A DNA stretch of 48,063 nt, taken from PZPK01 sp041590075 (lineage in GTDB: Bacteria; Pseudomonadota; Gammaproteobacteria; Pseudomonadales; Oleiphilaceae). Numbering within the stretch: the stretch's first letter is position 1; every line of letters starts with the position of its first letter. The notes beneath the pieces are model-generated. The model was not told the origin of the DNA and made no database searches. It saw nothing but the letters and a program-made list of their open reading frames with translations. The stretch lies in assembly GCA_041590075.1 (NCBI GenBank), contig JBFHUL010000014.1, positions 1-48,063 on the forward strand, in the 5' to 3' direction. A program made the translations under genes and the position numbers. Shown piece after piece: positions 8,568-17,419 of this stretch.

Positions 8568-9692
8568 CTACTTATTCTTGAAATCGACGATATCTTTGGC
8601 AGAAACATTGTCACCGGTGTCATTACCCCAGGCATTGCGCTCATAGGTAATCACCGCAGCCATGTCCACGTCACTGAGCTGGTTACCGTATGCTTGCATC
8701 GCCGAGCCGGGCACACCGTTCACAACGATATCGATATGTTTCTCCACATCGCCCAGTGCAATAGCGCTGTCTTTCAATGCCGGGAATGATGGCGGAATGC
8801 CTGCGCCATTAGCCTGGTGACAGGCGGCGCAATTCGTGTTGTAGACTTTTTCGCCACGCGCCATTTGCTCTTCGAGCGTAAACGTAAGTTTCGCAAGCTC
8901 CGCTTCGGCCCGGGCCTCTTCCTGCTTAGCGAGCAACCATTCTTCGTATTCCTGCTCCTCAACCGCTCTTACGACGACAGGCATAAACCCATGATCTTTA
9001 CCGCACAGCTCGGTGCACTGACCACGGTAGATGCCGGGCTCATTGATTCGGGTCCAGGATTCATTGATAAAACCGGGAATGGCGTCTTTTTTCACCGCAA
9101 AATCAGGCACCCACCAGGAATGAATCACATCGTTGGCGGTAATCAGAAAACGGATTTTTTTGTTGATGGGCACCACCAGTTCGTTATCCACTTCGAGCAG
9201 ATAATTATCGTTCTTGGCCTTGGCGTTGTAGATCTCTTCTTTTGGTGTGGACATATTGCTGAAAAAATCCACCCCTGTTCCGAGATACTCATAGCGCCAC
9301 TTCCACTGATAGCCGGTAATTTTGATATCGACCTCTGAATCGGAAGTGTCGTACATTTCGATCAGGGTTGTGGTGGCAGGCCAGGCCATTGCGACCAGAA
9401 TAATGACGGGAATAATTGTCCAGACGATCTCGACAACAGTACTCTCGTGGAATTTGGCAGCGACTGCGCCTTTACTCTTACGGTGCTTGAAAATCGAATA
9501 GAACATGACGCCGAACACAACGACGCCTATGGCGACACAGATCCAGAAAATCGTCATGTGCAGGTCGTACACAGATTGGCTGACATCAGTGACCCCTTCG
9601 GGCATGTTTAAGCCATATTCTGCACTGGCGTGAGTTGCCCAGAAAACAGGCAACAGAGGAACCAGCCCCCATCCTGACAGGCGTGATCGCAT
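8568..9692 (-). CDS. ctaC: Cytochrome c oxidase subunit II with fused cytochrome c domain
   Basis: Subunit II accepts electrons at CuA. The 374-residue protein has a signal peptide (cleavage likely after HASA, residue 24), two TM helices (about 47-68 and 88-110) and a cupredoxin domain with all CuA ligands: H191, C226, C230, H234 and M237. A C-terminal cytochrome c domain follows, with CAACH at 288-292 and probable axial Met in SAMQAYG near 332. CuA means the donor is cytochrome c, not quinol. I chose the ATG at 9692 (GGAG 6 bases upstream) over an in-frame ATG 12 bases earlier. It is the first gene of the oxidase operon. Confidence 0.96.
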   Translation of the reverse strand: MRSRLSGWGLVPLLPVFWATHASAEYGLNMPEGVTDVSQSVYDLHMTIFWICVAIGVVVFGVMFYSIFKHRKSKGAVAAKFHESTVVEIVWTIIPVIILVAMAWPATTTLIEMYDTSDSEVDIKITGYQWKWRYEYLGTGVDFFSNMSTPKEEIYNAKAKNDNYLLEVDNELVVPINKKIRFLITANDVIHSWWVPDFAVKKDAIPGFINESWTRINEPGIYRGQCTELCGKDHGFMPVVVRAVEEQEYEEWLLAKQEEARAEAELAKLTFTLEEQMARGEKVYNTNCAACHQANGAGIPPSFPALKDSAIALGDVEKHIDIVVNGVPGSAMQAYGNQLSDVDMAAVITYERNAWGNDTGDNVSAKDIVDFKNK

Positions 9693-9706
9693 ACGGGTCT
9701 CCATCG

Positions 9707-9719
9707 ATTGTTATTGTTG
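9707..9719. repeat. CA-rich leader repeat before ctaC (one of three copies)
   Basis: On the minus strand this reads ACAATAACAAT just before the ctaC start. Near-identical stretches occur at 2653-2662 (before ctaB) and 6351-6361 (ctaG/ctaE gap). The copies before ctaC and ctaB end about 14 bases from the chosen ATG. Unstructured A/C-rich leaders can enhance translation; the significance here is unproven. Confidence 0.35.
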
Positions 9720-9827
9720 TTCCCGCGAGAGCTTCTTATTTTTCTTCGCACTTATACTTTCTGATTACTACGATACTGCTTTTTAGAAGCCCAAGTAACA
9801 GAAACGCTTGGTTTTTATTAGAAAATA

Positions 9828-9857
9828 AGTATAGTCGCGTCGTTTTTATAGAAGCAA
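9828..9857 (-). promoter_or_regulatory. Candidate sigma-70 promoter of the cox operon
   Basis: On the minus strand TTGCTT (9857-9852) and TATACT (9833-9828) are separated by 18 bases, in an AT-rich 235-base gap between the YheV-like gene and ctaC. This leaves a leader of about 130 bases. A dyad CTATTC/GAATAG lies just upstream at 9867-9885 and could be an operator. Confidence 0.35.
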
Positions 9858-9927
9858 TGACCATCTCTATTCTAATATGGAATAGATTTTGTTTTTTATA
9901 GCTTTAATTAGTATATACAGCCCAGTT

Positions 9928-10164
9928 TCAGTCCGGCTTTACGATTTTAATGGTTTGCGTCTCGACCGCAGCATCCTGCGCTTCATCCACTGCGCGATTA
10001 ACCCGGGTATCCAGCTCTTTGGCCGCCACCTGCACCACCAGCTTTTCCTCAAACCCGCAACTGACGCACTCGCGAAACTGATCACCCCCCTTTGAAAAGG
10101 CGACAATGCGATCCATCTCGCCGCAGCGCGGGCACACGGCACCCGCGATAAATCGCTTGTTCAT
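9928..10164 (-). CDS. YheV-like (DUF2387) putative zinc-ribbon protein
   Basis: This 78-residue protein carries two CxxC knuckles, CPRC at 11-14 and CVSC at 33-36, forming an apparent zinc ribbon with beta strands between them. A helical acidic tail rich in Val, Asp and Glu follows (VNRAVDEAQDAAVETQ). This matches the YheV/DUF2387 family of small metal-binding proteins whose role is not established. The ATG overlaps the prlC stop as ATGA, so it is translationally coupled to prlC. Confidence 0.8.
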   Translation of the reverse strand: MNKRFIAGAVCPRCGEMDRIVAFSKGGDQFRECVSCGFEEKLVVQVAAKELDTRVNRAVDEAQDAAVETQTIKIVKPD

Positions 10165-12206
10165 GCTACCTCTCCGAGAATTCCCGCATGGCGCAACAAG
10201 GCATCTACCGAAGGTCCTCGCCCGCGGAAAGCCACAAACATCTCATGTGCATCTCTCGAACCCCCTACCTCAAGAATTTCGCGTCGGAAATCTTCACCCA
10301 CGCGCACATTGAAGACACCTTCTTCTTCAAACCTCGAAAACGCATCGGCAGCCAATACCTCGGCCCACTTGTAACTGTAATAACCGGCGGCGTAGCCGCC
10401 TGCGAAAATGTGACTGAATGACTGGGGAGTGCGCGAATAAACAGGAGGTTTTTTCACCGAGACCCGGTCGCGCACCTGATCCAACAAACCCAGCACATCA
10501 AAGTCAGCACCATCGAAATCACGATGCAAAAGGAAGTCAAACAACGCAAATTCCAGCTGCCGGACCATCTGCATAGCACTCTGGAAATGCTTGGCCGCCA
10601 ACATTTTCTCGAGCATTTCAGGAGGAAGCGGCTCACCCGTTTCAAAATGACCACTAATCATGGGAATCGCTTCCGGTTGCCAGCACCAGTTTTCGAGAAA
10701 CTGGCTGGGCAGCTCCACTACGTCCCAGGGCACTCCGGCAATACCGGACACATCCGCCACATCAATTTTGGTGAGCATATGATGCAGACCGTGACCAAAC
10801 TCATGAAACAGCGTGGTCACTTCATCATGGGTAAGCAGGCTGGGCTTCTCACCCACCGGCGGCGTGAAATTACACGTCAAAAAGGCAACCGGAAGCTGAT
10901 CCCGGCCGTCCAAACCCTTGCGCTTGGTGCGGCAATCGGCCATCCACGCGCCACCACGCTTGTCTTTGCGGGCATACATATCCAGGTAAAACCCGGCCAC
11001 CACATCCCGCCCCCGCAGAATCTCGTAGTACACCACATCGTCATGGTAGACATTCTGATCGTCGGCGGCACGCACCTCGATGCCAAACAGGCGCGAAACA
11101 ATCTCAAACATGCCGGAAATCACCTTGGGCGCTGGGAAATACGGCTTCAAAGCTTCTTGCGAAATATCGAAATTACGCTGTTTCAACTGCTCCGCGTAGT
11201 AGGCGACGTCCCAGTTCTCCAGTTCATTCAAACCGTCTACATCTCTGGCAAAAGCTTCTAGATCAGCGAACTCGCGCTTGGCCATGGCGACACTCTTACC
11301 CGCCAGATCTTCCAGAAAAGCAATGACCTCTCCGACATCATTCGCCATTTTGGTCGCTAGAGAACGCTCAGCATAGTTTCTGAACCCCAATATGGTTGAA
11401 ATTTCCTGCCGTAATTGCAGTATCTCTGTGATCAAGGGCGAATTGTCCCACTTGCCCGCATTGGGCCCCTGCTCGGAAGCGCGCGTGGCATAGGCTTCAT
11501 AAAGCTCCTCTCGCAATCTGCGGTTCGCACAGTAGGTCATCACTGGCAAGTAAGAGGGAATATCCAAGGTAATCAAATAGCCCTGCTCTTTGCCCTGCTG
11601 TCGGGCTTGCTGCGCCAGTAACGACAAGGCGGATTCTGGCAGCCCCTCCAATTCTTCTTCGGAGCCCACAAATTTGGACCAGCCCTGAGTGGCGTCGAGC
11701 ACATTCTCCGAAAACCGCGTCGACAATTCCGACAAGCGCTTTTTGATTTCTGCAAAACGTTTTTTCTGTTCCGCAGGCAGCGCCACGCCCGCTAGGCGGA
11801 AATCACGCAATGCATGCTCTACACAGGCACGCTGGGCTGGCGAATAAGTACCAAAGTCATCACTGTCTGCCAAGGCCTGATAGGCATCATACAGCGCAGC
11901 ATTCTGCCCAAACTCCGTTTGAAACGCGGTTAGCTTTGCCACCAACCGCTGGTATATCTCCCGCAATGCCTCCGAATTAAGCACGCCGTTGTAATGAGAA
12001 ATCACCGACCATGCGTTGTTGAGACGATCGTTAGCCTCTTCCAGCGGCAAAGCAAAGTTTTGCCACGTGGGCTTCTCCAGCGTTTCCAGATTCTGTATCA
12101 GACTCCGGCTCTCCGCCAACAACGCATCGATGGCTGGTTCAAAGTGCTCTAGCCGTACCGTTGCAAAATCGGGAAGTGCGCTATTGATAAGAAGAGGATT
12201 GGACAT
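10161..12206 (-). CDS. prlC: Oligopeptidase A (M3 metallopeptidase)
   Basis: PrlC is a cytoplasmic zinc peptidase that degrades short peptides, including cleaved signal peptides. The catalytic HEFGH is at 468-472 (TTLFHEFGHGLHHML), with the downstream Glu of the M3 family in the ENWCWQPE region. Other family stretches are GFRNYAERSLATKMA, GFYLDMYARKDKRGGAWMAD and the C-terminal FAGGYAAGYYSYKWAEVLAADAF. The length, 681 residues, fits the family. I took the start at MSNPLLINSALPDF (12206); the open frame upstream to 12407 is unlike the family and runs into the divergent gene. It overlaps the YheV-like gene by 4 bases. Confidence 0.96.
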   Translation of the reverse strand: MSNPLLINSALPDFATVRLEHFEPAIDALLAESRSLIQNLETLEKPTWQNFALPLEEANDRLNNAWSVISHYNGVLNSEALREIYQRLVAKLTAFQTEFGQNAALYDAYQALADSDDFGTYSPAQRACVEHALRDFRLAGVALPAEQKKRFAEIKKRLSELSTRFSENVLDATQGWSKFVGSEEELEGLPESALSLLAQQARQQGKEQGYLITLDIPSYLPVMTYCANRRLREELYEAYATRASEQGPNAGKWDNSPLITEILQLRQEISTILGFRNYAERSLATKMANDVGEVIAFLEDLAGKSVAMAKREFADLEAFARDVDGLNELENWDVAYYAEQLKQRNFDISQEALKPYFPAPKVISGMFEIVSRLFGIEVRAADDQNVYHDDVVYYEILRGRDVVAGFYLDMYARKDKRGGAWMADCRTKRKGLDGRDQLPVAFLTCNFTPPVGEKPSLLTHDEVTTLFHEFGHGLHHMLTKIDVADVSGIAGVPWDVVELPSQFLENWCWQPEAIPMISGHFETGEPLPPEMLEKMLAAKHFQSAMQMVRQLEFALFDFLLHRDFDGADFDVLGLLDQVRDRVSVKKPPVYSRTPQSFSHIFAGGYAAGYYSYKWAEVLAADAFSRFEEEGVFNVRVGEDFRREILEVGGSRDAHEMFVAFRGRGPSVDALLRHAGILGEVA

Positions 12207-12340
12207 AAATAATCTCGTGAAGATGTGTTTAAGAGTGCATTCATGGGGGCGAGATGCAAAACTTAAAGGCCACCCCATGCCGTGCCATACTATAGGTTCA
12301 GCGGAGCGCGTCGACAACCTGCCAAACCAAGGAGAATCCC

Positions 12341-12895
12341 ATGAGCGCCATACGGCCCTATTTAAATTATGAACCCCATCTGGGCGCCCGTGTATTCGTA
12401 GACCCAAGCGCTCTGGTTATCGGCGATGTGGAAATTGGCGAAGATAGCTCGGTATGGCCGATGGTCGTGGTTCGGGGGGATATGCATCGTATTCGTATCG
12501 GCGCACGAACCAGCGTTCAGGACGGAAGTGTTTTGCACATCACGCACGCAGGCCCCTTCAACCCGGATGGCTACCCGCTCACCATTGGCGATGAGGTCAC
12601 TATTGGCCACAAAGCACTGCTGCATGGGTGCACCGTCGGCAACCGCGTTCTGGTGGGCATGGGAGCGATTGTCATGGATGGCGCGATCATCGAAGACGAA
12701 GTGATCATCGCCGCGGGCAGTTTGGTCTCTCCGGGAAAGCGCCTTGAATCCGGCTTCCTATACCGAGGCAGCCCTGCAAAAAAAGCACGCCCATTAACGG
12801 ACAACGAGCGTAGCTTTTTCAGCTACACTGCGAGCAATTACGTCAAACTGAAAGACCAGCACCTGGATGATCTGGCCCGCAAAGGACTGATCTGA
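12341..12895 (+). CDS. Gamma-carbonic anhydrase family protein
   Basis: This is a left-handed beta-helix protein of hexapeptide repeats (VIGDVEIGEDSSVWP, RIGARTSVQDGSVLH, TIGDEVTIGHKALLHGCTVG). Likely metal ligands are H66 or H69, H90 and H95, in the family pattern. It is 184 residues, similar to E. coli YrdA and the Pseudomonas gene beside prlC. The expected form is a trimer binding zinc or iron; carbonic anhydrase activity is known for some members only. AAGGAG lies 7 bases upstream. It is divergent from prlC, with a 134-base gap shared by their promoters. Confidence 0.9.
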   Translation: MSAIRPYLNYEPHLGARVFVDPSALVIGDVEIGEDSSVWPMVVVRGDMHRIRIGARTSVQDGSVLHITHAGPFNPDGYPLTIGDEVTIGHKALLHGCTVGNRVLVGMGAIVMDGAIIEDEVIIAAGSLVSPGKRLESGFLYRGSPAKKARPLTDNERSFFSYTASNYVKLKDQHLDDLARKGLI

Positions 12896-12899
12896 AGTA

Positions 12900-13610
12900 T
12901 CAGTAGAATTCGGCGAAATAACGTCTGCCGAGGCGCTGGTGATAATCCGATAGCCGGCGATGCAGGGTAATTTGGTCTGCCATAGGACTCGGCAGCCCGG
13001 TTTGCACATTGGTCGATAAAAACGCAAACGCTACCGCGTCAAGCGTGCTGGGCCGATTACCAAAGAAATAGTGTTGATCACCCAGAAGCGCCGCCAGGGC
13101 ATCGATGTCGCGACATGCAAACTCATAGATCGTATCGCGATCATGCAGCCCCAAGCCCTGCCCCTGCAGATCGCGCCGTATTTTCCGCTGCACCGACAGG
13201 GCGACAACCTGCCTGAGCACCGAAGGCAGACCTGCAAACGCTGCGTCACGTACCCGCGGCCAGTTGGTATCGAGCCAACGATTGTAAACCCCCGCCCAGT
13301 AGAGGCGTTCTTCCATCATCCGTTGGTAAGCATGGGAAATTCCCCGCTCACGCTCGCTCAAATGGGTATCGAAGCCGAGGTCTAAATGCTCTTCGAGATA
13401 GTCGATGATCAGTGTAGAGTCCGGCACCTTCACCCCATCTACCTCCACCATGGGCAATTTGCCGAACGGCGCCTTTCTCGGATCATCATGAAAGCGTATC
13501 TCGTAATCGAGATCCGCCATACGCAGCCAAGCTTCCACTTTCAGACAAAAAGGACTGAGATTGGGCATGCCGAACATGCGGCGATACTGATGTAAAACGA
13601 TATGACTCAT
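12900..13610 (-). CDS. Glutathione S-transferase-fold protein (Fax/metaxin-like)
   Basis: The N-terminal thioredoxin-fold half contains SPFCLKVEAWLRMADLDYE, FGKLPMVEVDG and DSTLIIDYLEE, which fit a GST N-domain. The C-terminal half is helical with FFGNRPSTLDAVAFAFL, the pattern seen in Fax/metaxin-like GST proteins. The Cys in SPFC sits where omega- or beta-class catalytic residues lie, but the substrate is unknown. It is 236 residues, ends 4 bases from the convergent gamma-carbonic anhydrase stop, and follows the PA4642-family gene in a likely two-gene operon. Confidence 0.85.
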   Translation of the reverse strand: MSHIVLHQYRRMFGMPNLSPFCLKVEAWLRMADLDYEIRFHDDPRKAPFGKLPMVEVDGVKVPDSTLIIDYLEEHLDLGFDTHLSERERGISHAYQRMMEERLYWAGVYNRWLDTNWPRVRDAAFAGLPSVLRQVVALSVQRKIRRDLQGQGLGLHDRDTIYEFACRDIDALAALLGDQHYFFGNRPSTLDAVAFAFLSTNVQTGLPSPMADQITLHRRLSDYHQRLGRRYFAEFY

Positions 13611-13642
13611 AAGCGGCGGACCTCCTGCCCTGCCATGAAGCC

Positions 13643-13942
13643 TTACGCTTTGTCTGCGCCGTTTTCTTTGAGAATAGCGGCATAGGCCTCACTACGGCGA
13701 TGCTGAGAGATGCGCTCCAACATGGTTTCACCTTGCAGTGAACGGGCATTCAGATCTCGCCCTGCGGCCACAAAAAAAGGCACGAAGCGCGCAAAAAATT
13801 CCGGTGTCATATGCTGGTAAGCCTGATGTAATACATGATAATCGGGATGCTCACCATCCAGAGGCTTGAGCGTCAAAAAATCCTTGATTCGCTCATCGCT
13901 CCACTGCTCACCTTCCACTTTCGGCTGACTTGGACCACTCAC
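13643..13942 (-). CDS. PA4642-family protein
   Basis: A short soluble protein of 99 residues. Its pattern is EEWSDERIKDFL-like at the N-terminus, then GEHPDYHVLHQAYQHM, FARFVPFFVAAGRDLNA, and a C-terminal ankyrin-like QGETMLERISQHRRSEAY. This matches the conserved pseudomonad PA4642 family, whose function is unknown. Two GTG starts are possible; the second (13942) is preferred because AAGAGG lies 7 bases upstream of it and only 1 base before the first. It lies 32 bases before the GST-fold gene. Confidence 0.8.
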   Translation of the reverse strand: MSGPSQPKVEGEQWSDERIKDFLTLKPLDGEHPDYHVLHQAYQHMTPEFFARFVPFFVAAGRDLNARSLQGETMLERISQHRRSEAYAAILKENGADKA

Positions 13943-14029
13943 AACCACACCTCTTTCGCTGAGTAAAATAAGAGGCGCATTATAACCGGCAAGGTCAATT
14001 ACGCCAGACCGGTCTCGTAAATCTGTCGC

Positions 14030-14869
14030 TTAGAACTGCCACCCGGAGGTAGATTGACACTTGGGATCATACACACTGATTTCGACCCGGCGATTCTTGG
14101 CGCGATTTGCGGCACTGTCATTCGGAGCCAGAGGGTTAGTTTCGGCCCTGCCCGCCGCACTCACCCGGTTGGCGTCAATTTTATTGTTGAAGACCAACTG
14201 ATGCACCACGCTCACCGCGCGTGCAGCAGAGAGATCCCAGTTTGAGCGAAAGCGGGAGGAATTCACCGGCAAATCGTCGGTATAGCCCGACACAATAATT
14301 TCTCCCTCGCATTCCGCCAACACGCTTTCGATTTTTTCCAAAATCGGAAACATTTCGTCCTTCAACCGCTCGCTGCCCGAGGTAAACGTGGTTGCCTCCG
14401 AAAAACGCACCACAACCTTGTCGGCGTCATAACTGACCGATAGCGCATTCGATAGAATTTCCGTTTCCAGCTGATCAACCAGACTCTCAGTCAGCTTTTC
14501 AATATTGGGATCGATCTGCTTGGCTTCCGATTGCCGAGGCTGATCTTCGAGCACCTGAATCTCGTCTTCTTCGAAAGCATCAAATTCCTTTTCCAGCGCC
14601 TCCAACTGCTCAATACTCTCCTCCTTCGGAGGCGGCGGCTTATCGGCGAAAATAATACTGCCACCCACCTGCCCTTCGCCCTGAATAAACGACACACCGA
14701 AGGATGTGGCCAGAGAGCGCGCCATCATTTCGTACTTTTCTACGTCCAATTCCGAAAAGCTCAACAACAGAATAAAGAACGTGAGCAGCAGCGACATGAG
14801 ATCAGCAAAGGTGACGATCCACCCCCCTCCGGCGCGCCCTTTTGGTTTAGGCTGAGGAAGCGCCCGCAC
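14030..14869 (-). CDS. pomB: Flagellar stator protein PomB/MotB
   Basis: PomB anchors the stator to peptidoglycan and carries the ion-binding Asp. The single TM helix reads TFADLMSLLLTFFILLLSFSE with Asp at residue 23; the FADLMSLL and LLLSFSE forms match sodium-type PomB rather than MotB of E. coli. A long acidic linker (about 65-115) and a C-terminal OmpA-like domain with VSGYTDDLPVNS and NRVSAAGRAETNPLAPND follow. It is 279 residues, starts with GTG one base after the pomA stop, and has GAGGA 8 bases upstream. No other flagellar genes are in the window. Confidence 0.92.
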   Translation of the reverse strand: MRALPQPKPKGRAGGGWIVTFADLMSLLLTFFILLLSFSELDVEKYEMMARSLATSFGVSFIQGEGQVGGSIIFADKPPPPKEESIEQLEALEKEFDAFEEDEIQVLEDQPRQSEAKQIDPNIEKLTESLVDQLETEILSNALSVSYDADKVVVRFSEATTFTSGSERLKDEMFPILEKIESVLAECEGEIIVSGYTDDLPVNSSRFRSNWDLSAARAVSVVHQLVFNNKIDANRVSAAGRAETNPLAPNDSAANRAKNRRVEISVYDPKCQSTSGWQF

Positions 14870-14870
14870 C

Positions 14871-15638
14871 TTACATTTCCTCGGTCAACACGGCACGTTG
14901 CCGGGGGGCAAGGTAGGATGAAAGCACCTCGGTAATCACTTTTGGGTTTTGCCCTTTGAGGATATTCTGAATACTGGTAATCACCAGCGCCATATTCCGG
15001 TGCTCTTCCTGAGCTTTGAGATGGAGTTTGTCGGCCAGCGGAATCGCAATAACTTGTGCAATAAAGGCCCCATAAAAGGTGGTGAGCAACGCAACGGCCA
15101 TCGCCGGCCCTACCGAGCTGGGCTCCTGCATGTTATTAAGCATCTGCACCAAGCCTACAAGCGTACCCAGCATGCCCAGGCCGGGGGCCGTTTCACCGAT
15201 ACCTCGGAATACGTTCTCGGCAGCTTCATATCGCTCGATAGACTGCGATAACTCCTGAATCAGCGACTCTTCGATAAAATCAGGTGGATGGCCATCGATA
15301 CATAGAGACACGCCTTTCTGCAAAAACACATCTTCAATATCCGCATTCTCCAGCCCCAGTATTCCCTCTTTGCGCACAACCGCAGACAACTCTCGTACCT
15401 GCTGAATAAGCACCAGAGGATTCTCTGTGCGATCAAGAAACACCGTCGCAAAAGCGAGACGAAAGGATTGCGCGACGGAGGCCAGTCGGTATTTGACCAA
15501 GGTGACGGCGACAGTGCCGATCACCACGATAACCAGACCGGGTATATTGACGAAGTCCAATATCCCGGACTCCAATAGAATGGCAGACACGATAATAGTG
15601 ATCGCCGCCAGTAGACCGATAAGGGTCGCCAAATCCAT
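14871..15638 (-). CDS. pomA: Flagellar stator protein PomA/MotA
   Basis: PomA is the four-TM ring subunit of the stator. The start MDLATLIGL is shared with Vibrio PomA, and the length (255) fits PomA rather than the longer E. coli MotA. The TM3-TM4 region shows ETAPGLGMLGTLVGLVQML and VGPAMAVALLTTFYGAFIAQ, and the cytoplasmic loop carries the charged segment VRKEGILGLENADIEDVFLQKG, used for rotor contact. It is transcribed with pomB (1-base gap). The ribosome site is weak. Confidence 0.93.
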   Translation of the reverse strand: MDLATLIGLLAAITIIVSAILLESGILDFVNIPGLVIVVIGTVAVTLVKYRLASVAQSFRLAFATVFLDRTENPLVLIQQVRELSAVVRKEGILGLENADIEDVFLQKGVSLCIDGHPPDFIEESLIQELSQSIERYEAAENVFRGIGETAPGLGMLGTLVGLVQMLNNMQEPSSVGPAMAVALLTTFYGAFIAQVIAIPLADKLHLKAQEEHRNMALVITSIQNILKGQNPKVITEVLSSYLAPRQRAVLTEEM

Positions 15639-15677
15639 AGAATACCAAACCTGTTGTCGTTATTTTCTGAGCCTGCC

Positions 15678-16505
15678 TTACGCCTTTCGCAAGTTCAGCA
15701 GGATTTCTCCGGTTTCTGGTCGCACACCATGCCAGAGAGCAAAGGCCTCGGCAGCCTGTTCGACCAACATACCCAGGCCATCCAGCGCCGCAGCTGCACC
15801 ATGTTCAAGTGCCCAAGCATTAAAGGCTGTCGTCTGCGGCGCGTACATCATGTCGTAAACAGCTGTATGTCCGGCAATTACCCGTTCGGATATGGGCGGC
15901 AACGTGCCGGCAAGGCTGGCCGAGGTGCCGTTGATCACAATATCAAAGGGGCCAACCAGCTCCGAGCAGGCGACCGCGCGGATATTCCCCAGCGCCGAAA
16001 AATGCACTGCCAGCTGCTCAGCCTTCTCGGCGGTGCGGTTGCAAATCACTATATCGGCCGGCTTTTCGTTGAGTATAGGCTGTAATACCCCCTTCACCGC
16101 GCCACCCGCCCCTACAATCAGCACCTTTTTATTCCGCAGCACCCACTCATTATTTACACACATATCGCGCACCAGGCCGGCACCATCGGTAGTGTCACCA
16201 TTTAAGCGCCCCTGCGCATCACGCCATAAGGTATTGACCGCCCCAGCCAGACAGGCCCGGTCGGTCAGCACGTCCGCCAACGCAAAGGCCTCTTCTTTAA
16301 AAGGCACTGTCACATTCAAACCAACATGCATGGGCCGGGAAAAGAAGGTCCTTACCGTTGCATCAAAACCATCCAAAGGCGACTCTATACGCAGGTATTC
16401 CAGATCTATATGCTCTGCTCGCGCGAAGGCATGATGTATATCCGGCGATTTACTGTGTTTGATGGGATTACCCACCACCGCACAGATCTTAGTGTTTCCG
16501 CTCAC
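15678..16505 (-). CDS. aroE: Shikimate dehydrogenase
   Basis: AroE reduces 3-dehydroshikimate to shikimate with NADPH in the aromatic amino acid pathway. Family motifs are visible: GNPIKHSKSPDIHHAF with the shikimate-binding Ser residues, NVTVPFKEEAF with the catalytic Lys, and a nucleotide-binding GAGGAVKGV. Further on are NRTAEKAEQL, INGTSASLAGTLPP and YDMMYAPQTTAF. Length 275 is normal. It overlaps hemF by 4 bases, so the two are coupled. Confidence 0.96.
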   Translation of the reverse strand: MSGNTKICAVVGNPIKHSKSPDIHHAFARAEHIDLEYLRIESPLDGFDATVRTFFSRPMHVGLNVTVPFKEEAFALADVLTDRACLAGAVNTLWRDAQGRLNGDTTDGAGLVRDMCVNNEWVLRNKKVLIVGAGGAVKGVLQPILNEKPADIVICNRTAEKAEQLAVHFSALGNIRAVACSELVGPFDIVINGTSASLAGTLPPISERVIAGHTAVYDMMYAPQTTAFNAWALEHGAAAALDGLGMLVEQAAEAFALWHGVRPETGEILLNLRKA

Positions 16506-17410
16506 GAGACCTCTCCCAACCAGTCACGGTGCTGGAGAAAATGATCAGTCAGGCGCGCTTCCGGGCTCTCCGGTTCCGGCTGCCAGTCGTACTGCCAACT
16601 CACCAAGGGCGGTAAAGACATCAAGATCGATTCGGTTCGCCCTCCGGACTGCAGCCCAAATAAAGTGCCACGATCAAACACCAGATTGAACTCCACATAT
16701 CTTCCGCGGCGTAATAACTGGAAATTGCGTTGGCGCTCACCATAGGCGCAATCGCGCCGCTTCGTCACAATCGGCACATATGCTGGCAAATACGCATTGC
16801 CGACCGCCTGCATAAATGCGAAGCTCTGCTCGAAGCCGCCCTCGTTCAGGTCGTCAAAAAATAAACCACCTATTCCACGCGCTTCATCGCGATGCTTGAG
16901 ATAAAAATAGTCGTCACACCAGCGCTTATAGCGCTCATACACACCATCTCCGAAGGGGGCACAGGCATCCTTTGCAACCTGATGCCAGTGCACACAGTCT
17001 TCGTCAAAGCCGTAATAGGGGGTGAGGTCAAACCCTCCGCCAAACCACCAGACCGGCTCCTCACCGGCTTTCTCTGCGATAAAAAAACGTACGTTTGCAT
17101 GCGATGTAGGCACGTAGGGGTTGCGCGGGTGCATTACCAGCGACACACCCAGCGCTTCGAATGAGCGTCCGGCCAACTCAGGCCTCGCCTGCGTTGCCGA
17201 AGGTGGCAACTGTCCACCAAAGACATGAGAGAAGTTCACACCACCTTTCTCGAACACCGCCCCATCTGTGAGGACGCGCGTGCGCCCGCCGCCACCTTGT
17301 TCACGCTGCCAGGAGTCTTCCACAAAGCTTGACTGCCCATCCAGAGACTCCAATTCCCCGCAAATGCGATTCTGCAAATCGAGCAAATAGGTCTTGACCT
17401 GATCTAACAT
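16502..17410 (-). CDS. hemF: Oxygen-dependent coproporphyrinogen III oxidase
   Basis: HemF decarboxylates coproporphyrinogen III to protoporphyrinogen IX using O2. Signature stretches are QREQGGGGRTRVL, EKGGVNFSHVFG, VSLVMHPRNPYVPTSHANVRFF, WWFGGGFDLTPYYGFDED, and the C-terminal YVEFNLVFDRGTLFGLQSGGRTESILMSLPP. Length 302 matches E. coli HemF. GAGGA lies 6 bases before the ATG. Its product feeds the protohaem pool used by ctaB and ctaA elsewhere in this window. No hemN copy is visible here. Confidence 0.97.
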   Translation of the reverse strand: MLDQVKTYLLDLQNRICGELESLDGQSSFVEDSWQREQGGGGRTRVLTDGAVFEKGGVNFSHVFGGQLPPSATQARPELAGRSFEALGVSLVMHPRNPYVPTSHANVRFFIAEKAGEEPVWWFGGGFDLTPYYGFDEDCVHWHQVAKDACAPFGDGVYERYKRWCDDYFYLKHRDEARGIGGLFFDDLNEGGFEQSFAFMQAVGNAYLPAYVPIVTKRRDCAYGERQRNFQLLRRGRYVEFNLVFDRGTLFGLQSGGRTESILMSLPPLVSWQYDWQPEPESPEARLTDHFLQHRDWLGEVS

Positions 17411-17419
17411 GACACGTCC

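Noticed and set aside
9867..9885. CTATTC/GAATAG dyad upstream of the cox promoter as a terminator
   Set aside because: The T-rich side faces away from the minus-strand genes, so it would not end their transcript; kept only as a possible operator.
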